The notes below the pieces were generated by a model. The model saw nothing but the letters and a program-made list of their open reading frames with translations, was not told the origin of the DNA and ran no database searches. The position numbers were made by a program, and so were the translations under genes. 64,000 nucleotides of DNA from Falsiroseomonas bella (GTDB taxonomy: Bacteria; Pseudomonadota; Alphaproteobacteria; Acetobacterales; Acetobacteraceae), in NCBI RefSeq assembly GCF_003173615.1, contig NZ_QGNA01000006.1, positions 248,001 to 312,000 on the forward strand, read 5' to 3'. Below are positions 18,398 to 27,400 of this stretch, in pieces. Numbering within the stretch: position 1 is the first letter of the stretch; each line of letters begins with the position of its first letter.

Positions 18398-21300
18398 ATG
18401 AGTATCCACGCCGCCCTCACGCACCGGACGCGTTACAGCTACGACCGGCTGGTCGGGCTCTCGCCGCAGCTGATCCGGCTACGCCCGGCGCCGCACAGCC
18501 GCACGCCGGTGCTGTCTTATTCGCTGAACATCGCGCCGAAGCCGCATTTCCTGAACTGGGTGCAGGACCCGCAGGGCAATTTCTGCGCCCGCGTCGTCTT
18601 CCCCGAGCGCGTGCGCTTCTTCGAGGTGACGGTGGACCTCGTCGCCGACATGGCGACCATCAACCCCTTCGACTTCTTCGTGGAGCCGCAGGCCGAGAGC
18701 TTTCCCTTCGCGTACGACCCGGTGCTGGCCGAGGAACTCGCGCCCTTCCGCCGCGTGACCGCGCCCGGCCCGCTGCTCGACGCCTACGTGCGGAAGATCC
18801 CGCGCGAGGCGCCGAACACGGTCAACTTCCTGGTGGACCTCAACCAACGCCTCGCCGCCGAGATCGGCTACATCGTGCGCATGGAGCCCGGCGTCTGGAC
18901 GCCGGAGCAGGTGCTGTCCAACCGCAAGGGCTCCTGCCGCGATTCCGGCTGGCTGCTGGTCAACATCCTGCGCCATCTCGGCTTCGCCGCGCGCTTCGTT
19001 TCCGGCTACCTGATCCAGCTGGTCCCCGACGTGAAGCCGGTGGAGGGCCCCGCCGGCCCGCCCGCCGACTTCACCGACCTGCATGCCTGGTGCGAGGTCT
19101 ATGTGCCCGGCGCCGGCTGGATCGGCCTCGACCCCACCTCCGGCCTGCTGGCCGGGGAGGGCCACATCCCGCTTGCCGCCACGCCCGAGCCCGCCTCCGC
19201 CGCGCCGATCACCGGCGCCTCCGACAAGGCCGAGGTCGAGTTCGATTTTCATATGGAAGTCCGGCGCATCGCCGAGACGCCGCGCGTCACCAAGCCCTAC
19301 ACCGAGGACCAATGGGCCGCCGTGCAGGCCATGGGCGCCAAGGTGGATGCCGCGCTGGAGGCCGGCGAGGTGCGCCTGACCCTGGGCGGCGAGCCGACCT
19401 TCGTGGCGGACAGCGACCGCGACGCGGCGGAATGGAACACCGATGCGCTCGGCCCGACCAAGCGCCGTTTTGCCGGCAAGCTGCTGCGCCGCCTGCAGCC
19501 ACTCTGGGCGCCCGGCGCCGCGCTGACTTACGCGCAGGGCAAGTGGTATCCCGGCGAGCAGCTGCCCCGCTGGGCGCTCTACTGCCATTGGCGCGCGGAT
19601 GGCGAGCCGGTCTGGACCGACCCGTCGCTGCTCGCCTCCGACGAGGACACCGGCGACGCCACGCCGAAGGACGCGGCGGAGTTCGCGACGCTGCTCGCCG
19701 GCAAGCTCGGCGTGGACCCGCGTCTGCGCATCCCGGGGCATGAGGACGTCCACTACTACCTGTGGCGCGAGGGCCGGCTGCCCGCGAATGTCCTGGCGGA
19801 GGACAGCCGGCTCCGCGACCCGATGGAGCGCGAGCGGCTGCGCCGCGTCTTCGGCCAGGGCCTGGCCGGCGAGGTCGGCTCCGCGCTGCCGCTGCGCCGC
19901 GTGGGCGTCGGCGCCGACCGCGTCTGGGAAAGCGGCCGCTGGAGCTTCCGGGACGGCGCGATGTTCCTGATTCCCGGTGACAGCCCCATGGGCTTCCGCC
20001 TGCCGCTCGACAGCCTGCCCTGGGCGAGCGAAGCGAGCATCGAGACCGAGGGCGAAGCCGACCCCTTCGCGCCGCGCAGCCCGCTCGCGCCGCGCCGCGA
20101 CTACCCCGCCGGCCGCGGTCGCGTCGTCGGCCGCGACGGCCGCCCCCTGCATCCCGAGCTCGCGGAGGGCGAGTCCGGCCGCGACGCCCTCGCCTTGCGC
20201 CGGCCCGGCCGCCCCGAGGAGGACCCGCGCGCCCGTGCCCGCATCGCCGAGCAGCCCGTGCCGGAGCCCGGCCGCGAGGAGCCGGGCGTGGTCCGCACCG
20301 CGCTCTGCGTCGAGCCGCGCAACGGCATGCTCCATGTCTTCCTGCCGCCGCTCGCGCTGGCCGAGGACTGGCTCGACCTGGTCGCCGCCATCGAGGCGAC
20401 GGCGAAGGAAACCGGCCGCAAGGTCTTCCTGGAGGGCTATCTTGCGCCCTCCGACCCGCGCCTTCTGCACTTCTCGATCACGCCCGATCCCGGCGTGATC
20501 GAGGTCAACATCCACCCCGCCACGCGCTGGGACGAGCTGACCGAGCGCACCACGACGCTCTACGAGGAAGCGCGCCAGGTCGGGCTCGCGGCCGAGAAAT
20601 TCGCGCTCGACGGCAAGCATGTCGGCACCGGCGGCGGCAACCACATGGTGCTCGGCGCCGCCGAGCCGGCGGACAGCCCCTTCCTGCGCCGGCCCGACCT
20701 GCTCAAGTCGCTGGTCGGCTTCTGGCACAACCATCCGAGCCTGTCGTACCTCTTCGCCGGCCAGTTCATCGGCCCGACCAGCCAGCATCCCCGCGTGGAC
20801 GAGGCGCGCACCGACGCAGTGTACGAGCTTGAGACTGCGTTCTCCCAGGTGCCGCCGCGCGGCAGCAACACCCCGCCCTGGCTGACCGACAGGATCTTCC
20901 GCAACCTGCTGGTGGACATGACGGGCAACACGCACCGGACGGAGTTCTGCATCGACAAGATGTACGACCCCTCCGGCCCCTCCGGCCGCCGCGGCCTGGT
21001 CGAGGTGCGCGGCTTCGAGATGCCGCCCCATGCCCGCATGTCCCTGGTGCAGCAGCTTCTGCTGCGCGCCCTCGTCGCCGGCTTCTGGGAGAAGCCCTAT
21101 GAGCGCCGGCTGATCCACTGGGGCACGCGGCTGCAGGACGACTTCATGCTGCCGCACCACGTCGCCCAGGATTTTTCCGACGTGCTGGACGAGCTGCGCG
21201 GCCTCGGCTTCGCCTTCGACCCTGCCTGGTTCGCGCCGCATCTGGAATTCCGCTTCCCCCAGGTCGGCCGCATCGCGGTGCGCGACATGGAGCTGGAGCT

Positions 21301-21799
21301 GCGCGCCGCGCTGGAGCCCTGGCATGTGCTGGGCGAGGAAGCGACGGCCGGCGGCACAGCGCGCTACGTGGACAGCTCCGTCGAGCGGCTGCAGGCAAAG
21401 GTCACGGGCTGGACGCCTGAGCGCTTCGTGCTGGCCTGCAACGGCGCCGCCGTCCCGCTCGCGCCGACCGGCACCGCGGGCGAATATGTCGCGGGCGTGC
21501 GCTTCAAGGCCTGGGACCCGGTCTCGGCCCTGCACCCCACCATCCGCGCCCAGTCGCCGCTCGTCTTCGACATCTGGGACAGCTGGACCGGCCGCAGCCT
21601 GGGCGGGGCGACGCATCACGTGGCGCATCCGGGCGGGCGCAACTACCAGACCTTCCCGGTCAATGCGAACGAGGCCGAGGCGCGCCGCATGGCCCGCTTC
21701 TTCCCCTTCGGCCACACGCCGGGTGCCATGCCGGAACCGCGGGCGGTTCCTTCGCGTCAGCATCCCCGCACGCTTGATCTTCGGCGGTCGGTCGGGTGA
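18398..21799 (+). CDS. Transglutaminase-like protein with C-terminal DUF2126 domain
   Basis: A 1133-residue protein. Residues 1-290 form a bacterial transglutaminase N-terminal domain plus papain-fold core with a complete triad: Cys180 in KGSCRDSGW, His229 in DLHAWCEVY and Asp245 in GLDPTSGL. The remaining ~840 residues match the DUF2126 (COG4196) family, with motifs [10 protein letters not shown], a central region [31 protein letters not shown] and [15 protein letters not shown]. These acidic and glycine-rich patches resemble an ATP-using amidoligase, but that is only a prediction. No signal peptide is seen. It is followed by an ATP-grasp/alpha-E gene and a second transglutaminase, a partnership widely conserved in bacteria and proposed to make or cleave peptide-like amide bonds. 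The real substrate is unknown. A repeat element sits just after the stop. Confidence 0.9.
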   Translation: MSIHAALTHRTRYSYDRLVGLSPQLIRLRPAPHSRTPVLSYSLNIAPKPHFLNWVQDPQGNFCARVVFPERVRFFEVTVDLVADMATINPFDFFVEPQAESFPFAYDPVLAEELAPFRRVTAPGPLLDAYVRKIPREAPNTVNFLVDLNQRLAAEIGYIVRMEPGVWTPEQVLSNRKGSCRDSGWLLVNILRHLGFAARFVSGYLIQLVPDVKPVEGPAGPPADFTDLHAWCEVYVPGAGWIGLDPTSGLLAGEGHIPLAATPEPASAAPITGASDKAEVEFDFHMEVRRIAETPRVTKPYTEDQWAAVQAMGAKVDAALEAGEVRLTLGGEPTFVADSDRDAAEWNTDALGPTKRRFAGKLLRRLQPLWAPGAALTYAQGKWYPGEQLPRWALYCHWRADGEPVWTDPSLLASDEDTGDATPKDAAEFATLLAGKLGVDPRLRIPGHEDVHYYLWREGRLPANVLAEDSRLRDPMERERLRRVFGQGLAGEVGSALPLRRVGVGADRVWESGRWSFRDGAMFLIPGDSPMGFRLPLDSLPWASEASIETEGEADPFAPRSPLAPRRDYPAGRGRVVGRDGRPLHPELAEGESGRDALALRRPGRPEEDPRARARIAEQPVPEPGREEPGVVRTALCVEPRNGMLHVFLPPLALAEDWLDLVAAIEATAKETGRKVFLEGYLAPSDPRLLHFSITPDPGVIEVNIHPATRWDELTERTTTLYEEARQVGLAAEKFALDGKHVGTGGGNHMVLGAAEPADSPFLRRPDLLKSLVGFWHNHPSLSYLFAGQFIGPTSQHPRVDEARTDAVYELETAFSQVPPRGSNTPPWLTDRIFRNLLVDMTGNTHRTEFCIDKMYDPSGPSGRRGLVEVRGFEMPPHARMSLVQQLLLRALVAGFWEKPYERRLIHWGTRLQDDFMLPHHVAQDFSDVLDELRGLGFAFDPAWFAPHLEFRFPQVGRIAVRDMELELRAALEPWHVLGEEATAGGTARYVDSSVERLQAKVTGWTPERFVLACNGAAVPLAPTGTAGEYVAGVRFKAWDPVSALHPTIRAQSPLVFDIWDSWTGRSLGGATHHVAHPGGRNYQTFPVNANEAEARRMARFFPFGHTPGAMPEPRAVPSRQHPRTLDLRRSVG

Positions 21800-21835
21800 C
21801 CTAGCGCCGCTCACGCTTCAGGGAGTCGCGGCCCG

Positions 21836-21947
21836 GCCCCCACCCCAACCCTCCCCCGCTGCGCGGGAGAGGGAGCAGGTCGAGCCAGGCTTCCCTCTCC
21901 CGCGCAGCGGGGGAGGGTGGCCGAGCGCAGCGAGGCCGGGTGGGGGC
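21836..21947. repeat. Large nested inverted repeat (palindromic intergenic element)
   Basis: Two 26-bp arms are perfectly complementary (21848-21873 and 21893-21918, beginning ACCCTCCCCCGCTGCG) around a 19-base loop. A second nested 10-bp pair lies outside them (21836-21845 with 21938-21947). The element fills most of the gap between the DUF2126 gene and the ATP-grasp gene. A 20-base part of its left arm recurs exactly, inverted, at 46721-46740, so this is a dispersed family. Similar GC-rich dyads are common between genes in Proteobacteria. It could stabilise or attenuate the mRNA. Confidence 0.85.
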
Positions 21948-22002
21948 ACGACCGCCTTAAGTCCAAAGGGACCGCCCGAAACGCGGCCGCCATTCATACG
22001 CC

Positions 22003-22018
22003 GGAGAGGAAACGCCTG
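22003..22018 (+). promoter_or_regulatory. Strong ribosome-binding site aimed at a CTG codon
   Basis: GGAGAGGA at 22003-22010 is an excellent Shine-Dalgarno sequence with a 5-base spacer to an in-frame CTG at 22016. No ATG, GTG or TTG lies at a suitable distance in that frame. It suggests that the following ATP-grasp protein initiates at CTG. Confidence 0.45.
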
Positions 22019-24505
22019 AACGACAGCCCGGCGCCCGCGGCATCCGCCCCGCCCCAGCTCGATGAGATGGTGGACGGCCAGGGCCGCATCCGCGCGCCCT
22101 GGCGGCCGCTGCTCGGCGCCTTCTCCGCCCTCGGCTACCCGCAGCTCGCCGAGCGCGCCCGCCGCCTCGACCGCGCCTTCGAGGAGGAGAGCGTGGCCAC
22201 CGTGCTGGAAGCGGCCGCCGAGGGCGAGCCGGGCCGCACCCGCCGCCCCTGGCGCTGCGACCCGGTGCCGCTGCTGCTCACCGCCCCGGAATTCGCCACG
22301 CTGGAAGCCGGCCTCGCGCAGCGCGCGCGCCTGCTCTCGGCGCTGCTCGACGACCTCTACGGGCCCCAGCGCCTGCTGGAACAGGGCACGCTGCCGGCGC
22401 GCCTGATCTACGCCAACCCGCATTTCCTCCGCCCCTGCCGCGCGCCGGCCCGCAAGCCCTTCCCGCGCCTGACCTTCTACGGCGCCGACCTGCTGCGCGG
22501 CCCCGACGGGCGCTGGCATGTGCTGGCCGATCGCTGCGGCGGCGCCAACGGCGTCGGCTTCGCCGCGGAGAACCGCACCCTGCTCGGCCGCGCCCTGCCG
22601 GAGGCCTTCCGCGCCATGCAGGTGCGCGCGCTGCGGCCCTTCTTCGATACCTGGGTCGGCGCCCTGCAGGGCCTGGCGCCGGAGGGCGTGGACAACCCGC
22701 GCATCGCGCTGCTGACGCCGGGCGTCCGCCAGGAGACCTGGCTCGAGCACCTGTTCCTCTCGCGCGAGCTCGGCCTCGAACTCGTCGAGCCAGGCGACCT
22801 GACCGTCCGCGGTGGCGAGGTCTTCCTCAAGACGCTGCGCGGCCTGCGCCGGGTGGACGTGATCCTGCGGCGGGTGAAGGGCGACCAGTGCGACCCGCTG
22901 GAATTCCAGCACGGCGCCGGCGTGCCCGGCCTGATGGGCGCGCTGCGCGAAGGCGCGGTGCGCATGGTCAACGCGCCCGGCTCGATGGTCGCCGAGGCGC
23001 CGGGCCTTGCCCCCTATCTCCCAGCCGCCGCCCGCACCCTGCTGGACGAGGATCTTGCGCTGCCGCAGATGGAGACGCTCTGGCTCGGCGATCCCGCCGC
23101 GCGCGAGCATGTGCTGGCCACGCCCGATGCCTGGCGTCTGCGCTCCGCCTTCGACCCGGGCCGTCCGGTGCGCCTCGGCGCGCTGGAAGCCTTCGCCGGC
23201 CCGGGCACGGCCGAGCCCTGGCGCCACGCCGCCACCCGCCCGTTGCTCCCCTCCGCCGCGCCCTGCCTGGTCGGCGAGCGGCTCGCTCCCGCGCCCGTGG
23301 TGCTGCGGATGTTCCTCGCCAGCGACGGCGCCGGCGCCTGGCACACCATGCCCGGCGGCCTTGCCCATGTGCTGGCCGGAACGGGGGAGGAGGGCATCGC
23401 CGGCCCGCCCACCCGGCGCGGCGCCGCCAAGGATGTCTGGGTGCTGGCCGAGGACAGCACCGACATCGTCGGCCCCGCCCTGCCGCGCGTCGCCAGCCTG
23501 CCGATCCGCCGCTCCTCCGGCGAGCTGCCGAGCCGCGTCGCCGATGAGCTCTACTGGCTCGGCCGCTACCTGGAACGGCTGGAATCCGCCGCCCGCCTGA
23601 CGCGTGCCCTGCTGATGCGCCTGCTGCGCGGCGCCGCCCTGCCGCGCGAACTGGCCGAGATGCGCGCGCTTGCCCGCTGCCTGCATGCCGCCGGCGTGCT
23701 CGGCGCCGATGCCGCCGCCAGCCCGCCCGACGGCGCGCTGCTGCCGCGGGCGCTCGTCGCCGCCGCGGGCCCCGGCGGCGCGCTGGCGCATCTGCTGGAA
23801 GCGGTGGAGCGGCCGCAATCCGCGGTGCGCGACCGCCTGACGCACGACATGTGGGCGACGCTCGCGCAGCTCAGCCAGGAAGGCGACCGCTTCGCCCAGG
23901 CGGCCAGCCTGGATTCCCTGGCCGGGATGGCGACCGCGATCATCCGCGCCTGCACCAACCTCTCCGGCCTCGCCGCCGAGAACATGGTGCGCGGCGGCGC
24001 CTGGATGTTCCTCGACCTCGGTCGCCGGATCGAGCGCGCCCAGGCCACGGCGCGCAATGTCGGCCACGCCTTGTCGGAGCCCGCGCCGCGCATCGAGGCC
24101 GGGCTTCGCCTCGCGCTGGAGCTCTGCGATTCCGCCCTGACCTATCGCGCGCGCTACCTCGGCGCCGTGCAGCCCGCGCCCGTGCTCGACCTGGTGCTGG
24201 CCGATCCCGGCAATCCCCGCGCCCTCGGCTTCCAGCTCAACGCCGTGGCCGAGCGGCTGGAGGAGATCGGCGAGGTGGAGGACCGCCTCGCCGCGACCGC
24301 CGCCGCGCTCGCCGCGCGGCCGCAGGCGCTGGTGGACGAGGTGCTGCTCGCCGCCGACCGCAATGCCGCTGCCGCCGCCTTGCCGGGCGCGCTCTTCGCG
24401 CTGGAGGACGAGGTCGGTTCGCTCTCCGACGCCGTGGCGCGGCGCTATGTCTCGCATGTGCGCGCGCGCGTGCTCGGCGAGGACGAGCCGGAGGCCGGCG
24501 CGTGA
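22016..24505 (+). CDS. Circularly permuted ATP-grasp protein fused to alpha-E domain
   Basis: About 829 residues. The N-terminal part (to about residue 480) is a circularly permuted ATP-grasp: FYGADLLRGPDGRWHVLADRC, ANGVGFAAENRT, then VDVILRRVKGDQCDPLEF and NAPGSMVAEAPGLAPYLP. From about residue 495 (PSRVADELYWLGRYLERLE) the protein is an all-helical alpha-E domain to the end. Many bacteria encode these as two proteins; here they are one chain. The start is uncertain: ATG 22067 cuts into the family N-terminus, GTG 21917 lies inside a repeat, and CTG 22016 has an ideal ribosome site, so I use it. The stop overlaps the next gene as GTGA. Predicted role: ATP-dependent amide ligation in concert with the two transglutaminases, target unknown. 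Confidence 0.82.
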   Translation: MNDSPAPAASAPPQLDEMVDGQGRIRAPWRPLLGAFSALGYPQLAERARRLDRAFEEESVATVLEAAAEGEPGRTRRPWRCDPVPLLLTAPEFATLEAGLAQRARLLSALLDDLYGPQRLLEQGTLPARLIYANPHFLRPCRAPARKPFPRLTFYGADLLRGPDGRWHVLADRCGGANGVGFAAENRTLLGRALPEAFRAMQVRALRPFFDTWVGALQGLAPEGVDNPRIALLTPGVRQETWLEHLFLSRELGLELVEPGDLTVRGGEVFLKTLRGLRRVDVILRRVKGDQCDPLEFQHGAGVPGLMGALREGAVRMVNAPGSMVAEAPGLAPYLPAAARTLLDEDLALPQMETLWLGDPAAREHVLATPDAWRLRSAFDPGRPVRLGALEAFAGPGTAEPWRHAATRPLLPSAAPCLVGERLAPAPVVLRMFLASDGAGAWHTMPGGLAHVLAGTGEEGIAGPPTRRGAAKDVWVLAEDSTDIVGPALPRVASLPIRRSSGELPSRVADELYWLGRYLERLESAARLTRALLMRLLRGAALPRELAEMRALARCLHAAGVLGADAAASPPDGALLPRALVAAAGPGGALAHLLEAVERPQSAVRDRLTHDMWATLAQLSQEGDRFAQAASLDSLAGMATAIIRACTNLSGLAAENMVRGGAWMFLDLGRRIERAQATARNVGHALSEPAPRIEAGLRLALELCDSALTYRARYLGAVQPAPVLDLVLADPGNPRALGFQLNAVAERLEEIGEVEDRLAATAAALAARPQALVDEVLLAADRNAAAAALPGALFALEDEVGSLSDAVARRYVSHVRARVLGEDEPEAGA

Positions 24506-25389
24506 CGCTCGCCGCGACGAGCACGCGCTATGCGCTGCGCCACGCCACGCTCTATCGCTACGCCGCGCCGGTGGATATCGCCGCGCATCTGCTGCACCTG
24601 ACGCCGCGCAGCCTGCCCGGCCAGGTGGTGGAGGCGATGGCGCTGGAGGTCTCGCCAACGCCGGCCTACCGCACCGAGGGCCAGGACCACTTCGGCAACG
24701 GCGTCTCCTGGCTCTCCATCGAGGCGCCGCATGCCTCGCTGGAAGTGGTGCTGGAGGCGGTGCTGGATGTCGGCTTCGCCCCGCCGCCGCCGGCCGCCGC
24801 GACGCCCCCCTGGGAAGCGGTGCGCGACGCCGCGACGCGGCCCGAGGGTTTCCGCGCCGCGGAATTCGCGCTGCCGAGCGCGCTCGTTCCGAATGATGCC
24901 GGCGCCGGCGCCTATGCCGCGCAGAGCTTCCCGCCGGGGCGCCCGGTGCTGGCGGGGCTGCTCGACCTCAATGCCCGCATCAAGCGCGACTTCGCCTTCC
25001 GTCCCGGCGTGACGACGATCTCGACGCCGGTCGCGCAGGTGCTCGCGCTGCGCGCCGGCGTCTGCCAGGATTTTTCGCACCTCATGATCGCCGGCCTGCG
25101 CGCGCTCGGCCTGCCGGCGCGCTACTGCTCCGGCTATGTCCGCACGCGTCCGCCCCCCGGCCAGAAGCGACGCCAGGGCGCGGACCAGAGCCATGCCTGG
25201 GTGGGCTGCTGGCTCGGCCCCGAGCATGGCTGGGTGGACCTCGATCCCACCAACGACCTGGTCGTGCAGGACGAGCATGTCCTGCTCGCCTGGGGCCGCG
25301 ACTATGCCGACATCAGCCCTGTGCAGGGCATCCTGCTCGGCGGCGGCCGGCAGACTCTGGAGGTCAGCGTGGACCTGGTGGAGGCGTAG
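24502..25389 (+). CDS. Transglutaminase-like cysteine peptidase/ligase
   Basis: A 295-residue protein with a bacterial transglutaminase N-terminal beta domain (residues 5-95) and a transglutaminase core with the full triad: Cys188 in GVCQDFSHL, His231 in DQSHAWVGCW and Asp248 in VDLDPTND. Lack of a signal peptide suggests a cytoplasmic protein. It starts at GTG, overlapping the stop of the ATP-grasp/alpha-E gene by four bases (GTGA), so the two are translated together. Such stand-alone transglutaminases accompany ATP-grasp/alpha-E proteins in many genomes. They may hydrolyse or transfer the amide bond the ligase makes. It is followed by a very strong terminator. Confidence 0.88.
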   Translation: MTLAATSTRYALRHATLYRYAAPVDIAAHLLHLTPRSLPGQVVEAMALEVSPTPAYRTEGQDHFGNGVSWLSIEAPHASLEVVLEAVLDVGFAPPPPAAATPPWEAVRDAATRPEGFRAAEFALPSALVPNDAGAGAYAAQSFPPGRPVLAGLLDLNARIKRDFAFRPGVTTISTPVAQVLALRAGVCQDFSHLMIAGLRALGLPARYCSGYVRTRPPPGQKRRQGADQSHAWVGCWLGPEHGWVDLDPTNDLVVQDEHVLLAWGRDYADISPVQGILLGGGRQTLEVSVDLVEA

Positions 25390-25390
25390 C

Positions 25391-25430
25391 GCCTGCGGCG
25401 TGATCCACTTTCTCGGATCACGCCGCAGGC
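25391..25430. terminator. Strong bidirectional terminator hairpin
   Basis: A perfect 16-bp stem (25391-25406 with 25415-25430, beginning GCCTGCGGCGTGATCC) closes an 8-base loop and is followed by TTGGTT. It begins two bases after the transglutaminase stop and faces the converging BI-1 gene, whose stop is at 25494. Confidence 0.8.
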
Positions 25431-25493
25431 TTGGTTCGAGCGACTGATTAGCCGCTTCGGCGATTCGCCGATTCCGCCTCCGCGGATCAGGCG

Positions 25494-26192
25494 CTAGCGC
25501 CGCTGCCCCGTCAGGCTCAGCAGCGCGACGAAGATGTTCACCACGTCCAGGTAGAGGCTGAGCGCCCCGAGTGCCGCCATCTGCGCCGGCGCGCCGCCAT
25601 TCTGCAGATACATCACGCGCAGCCGCTGCGTGTCCCAGGCCGCGAGCCCGGTGAACACCAGCACCGCGAGCGCGGAGATGGCGAACTGCAGGCCGCTCGA
25701 CTGCAGGAACAGGTTGACCAGCCCGGCGATCACCAGCCCGATCACCGCCATGATCAGGATCCCGCCCATGCGCGAGAGATCCACCCCGGTGGTGTAGCCG
25801 ACCAGGGAGGCGGCGCCGAAGGTGCAGGCGGTGATCAGCAGCGCGCGCACCACGCTCTCGCCGGTGTAGATGATCAGCATCGCGGAGAGCGTGACGCCCA
25901 TCACCGCCGCAAACACCAGCAGCCAGCCGGTGGCGCCGGCGGGCGTGCTATTGAGCATCGCGCGGCCCATGAACAGCGCCATGACCAGCGGCGCCAGCAG
26001 CACCACCCAGTGCAGCGGCGTGCCGAAGATCGCCTGCAGCAGCGCGGGCGAGGAGGCGACGATCAGCGCGGTCGCGGCGCTGACGGCCAGCGCCATGCCC
26101 ATGCGGGCATAGACCGCGACGAAGAAGGCGCGCAGCCCCTCGTCACGGCCTGCGACGGCACCACGCGAGGGATCGCGCATCGAATAGGACAT
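25494..26192 (-). CDS. Bax inhibitor-1/YccA family inner-membrane protein
   Basis: A 232-residue integral membrane protein with about seven hydrophobic helices after a charged N-terminus (MSYSMRDPSRG). It ends with the family-typical VFTGLAAWDTQRLRVMYL and LGALSLYLDVVNIFVALLSL, which carry the conserved Asp residues of BI-1/TMBIM proteins. Bacterial homologues include YccA (FtsH modulator) and calcium-leak channels; which applies here is unknown. Start: the ATG giving MSYSM, with GGGGGAGTACC-type upstream sequence read on the minus strand; a longer frame adds non-conserved sequence. It is a single gene facing the transglutaminase cluster. Confidence 0.88.
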   Translation of the reverse strand: MSYSMRDPSRGAVAGRDEGLRAFFVAVYARMGMALAVSAATALIVASSPALLQAIFGTPLHWVVLLAPLVMALFMGRAMLNSTPAGATGWLLVFAAVMGVTLSAMLIIYTGESVVRALLITACTFGAASLVGYTTGVDLSRMGGILIMAVIGLVIAGLVNLFLQSSGLQFAISALAVLVFTGLAAWDTQRLRVMYLQNGGAPAQMAALGALSLYLDVVNIFVALLSLTGQRR

Positions 26193-26312
26193 CGGGGGTA
26201 CTCCCGGTTGGCGTTCCGGGACGGAGATTGCGCCCGCCTGCGCGCCAGTGAACCCCCCGACGGATGACAACACGGCAAGGATGCCGCGGCGCGTGCGCCG
26301 CGGCGCGCCCCG

Positions 26313-27299
26313 TCACTCCACCACGATGTTCTGCGCCCGCGCCAGTTCCCGGAAGGTCGCCAGCTCGCGGACCATGAACGCGCGAAAGGCCTCCGGCGTG
26401 GTCTGCTGCGGCATCTCCAGGTAGGTGGTGCGGTAGCGCTCGATCGTCTCCGGCATCCGCAGGAAGGCCTGCGTCTCGGCCGACAGCCGCGCCAGGATCG
26501 GCGCCGGCGTGCCCGCGGGCGCGGCCAGCCCGTGCCAGGAGGCGAGCTCGGCGCCCGCATAGGTCTCGTTCAGCGCCGGCAGGTCCGGGTAGCTCGGCAT
26601 GCGCGTGGGCGCGGTGGTGGCCAGCGCGCGGATCTTGCCGTCGCGGATGAGCTGCGCGGTCGTCGCCGCGACGTCGAGCGAGCAATCCACCGTGCCCGCC
26701 AGCAGCGCCTGCAGCAGCGGCCCGCCGCCGGCGAAGGGCACATGCGTCATGCGGATGCCGGCCTTCGCCATGAACAGCTCCATGCCGAGATGCAGCGAGG
26801 AGCCGACGCCGGAGGAGCCGAAATTGATCGCCTCCGGCCGCGCCTTCGCCGCCGCCACGAGGTCGGCGACCGTGTTCACATTCGGCAGCTTCTGCGGGTT
26901 CACCAGAAGCAGTGCCGGCGTCACCGCCAGGTTGGAGATCGGCGCGAAGTCGTCCACCGGCCGATAGGGCAGGGGCTGGCGCCGCACCGCGGGCACGATG
27001 GCGTTCGCCGCGATGTTGATCAGCCCGATCGTGTAGCCATCCGGCGCGGATTTCGCGAGCGCATCCACGCCGATGGTGCTGCCCGCGCCGCCGCGATTCT
27101 CCACCACCACGGAGCGCCCGAGCGCGGACTGGAAATGCGCCGCGAGCATGCGCCCCACCAGGTCGGCCGCGCCGCCGGGCGGGAAGGGGACGATGAAGCG
27201 GATGTTGCGCGACGGCCAGGCCTCCTGCGCGCGGGCGAGGCCCGGCATGGCGAGGCCGCCGAGACCGAGCATCAGGGCGTGGCGACGTGTGGCGCGCAT
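26313..27299 (-). CDS. Tripartite tricarboxylate transporter (Bug/TctC) substrate-binding protein
   Basis: A 328-residue periplasmic binding protein of the Bug family. It has a twin-arginine-like leader (ATRRHALML, hydrophobic core, cleavage near ARA-QE). Then come the hallmark WPSRNIRFIVPFPPGGAADLVGR, the ENRGGAGSTIG loop and the HVPFAGGGPLLQALLAGTVD region. No TctA/TctB membrane genes are adjacent; orphan Bug proteins are common in Acetobacteraceae and Burkholderiales. It is divergent from an IclR-SMP30 fusion with an IclR-type operator between, so its ligand is probably the sugar acid or lactone handled by the genes at 27401-31189. That is inference from position. Confidence 0.88.
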   Translation of the reverse strand: MRATRRHALMLGLGGLAMPGLARAQEAWPSRNIRFIVPFPPGGAADLVGRMLAAHFQSALGRSVVVENRGGAGSTIGVDALAKSAPDGYTIGLINIAANAIVPAVRRQPLPYRPVDDFAPISNLAVTPALLLVNPQKLPNVNTVADLVAAAKARPEAINFGSSGVGSSLHLGMELFMAKAGIRMTHVPFAGGGPLLQALLAGTVDCSLDVAATTAQLIRDGKIRALATTAPTRMPSYPDLPALNETYAGAELASWHGLAAPAGTPAPILARLSAETQAFLRMPETIERYRTTYLEMPQQTTPEAFRAFMVRELATFRELARAQNIVVE

Positions 27300-27336
27300 C
27301 GGGCTTTCCTCCGGTTCCGTTCCGCGGCTTGTCACG

Positions 27337-27355
27337 CGTGGAACTTGGTTCCACG
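27337..27355. promoter_or_regulatory. IclR-type operator in the divergent intergenic region
   Basis: Perfect inverted repeat CGTGGAAC-TTG-GTTCCACG, 8-bp arms with a 3-base spacer. The TGGAAC/GTTCCA half-sites resemble known IclR-family operators. Extra GTTCC half-sites lie at 27314-27323, close to the binding-protein gene. It sits between the divergent TctC-type gene (start 27299) and the IclR-containing gene (start 27401), the classic place for autoregulation and control of the neighbour. Confidence 0.65.
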
Positions 27356-27400
27356 ATATGGACACGCGACAGGCGGGTCAACCGCGCGCGCAGGAGGATC

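Noticed and set aside
21818-24658. 946-residue minus-strand open frame opposite the ATP-grasp/alpha-E gene
   Set aside because: Low-complexity A/R/G/Q composition, no motif, and it runs through the palindromic repeat.
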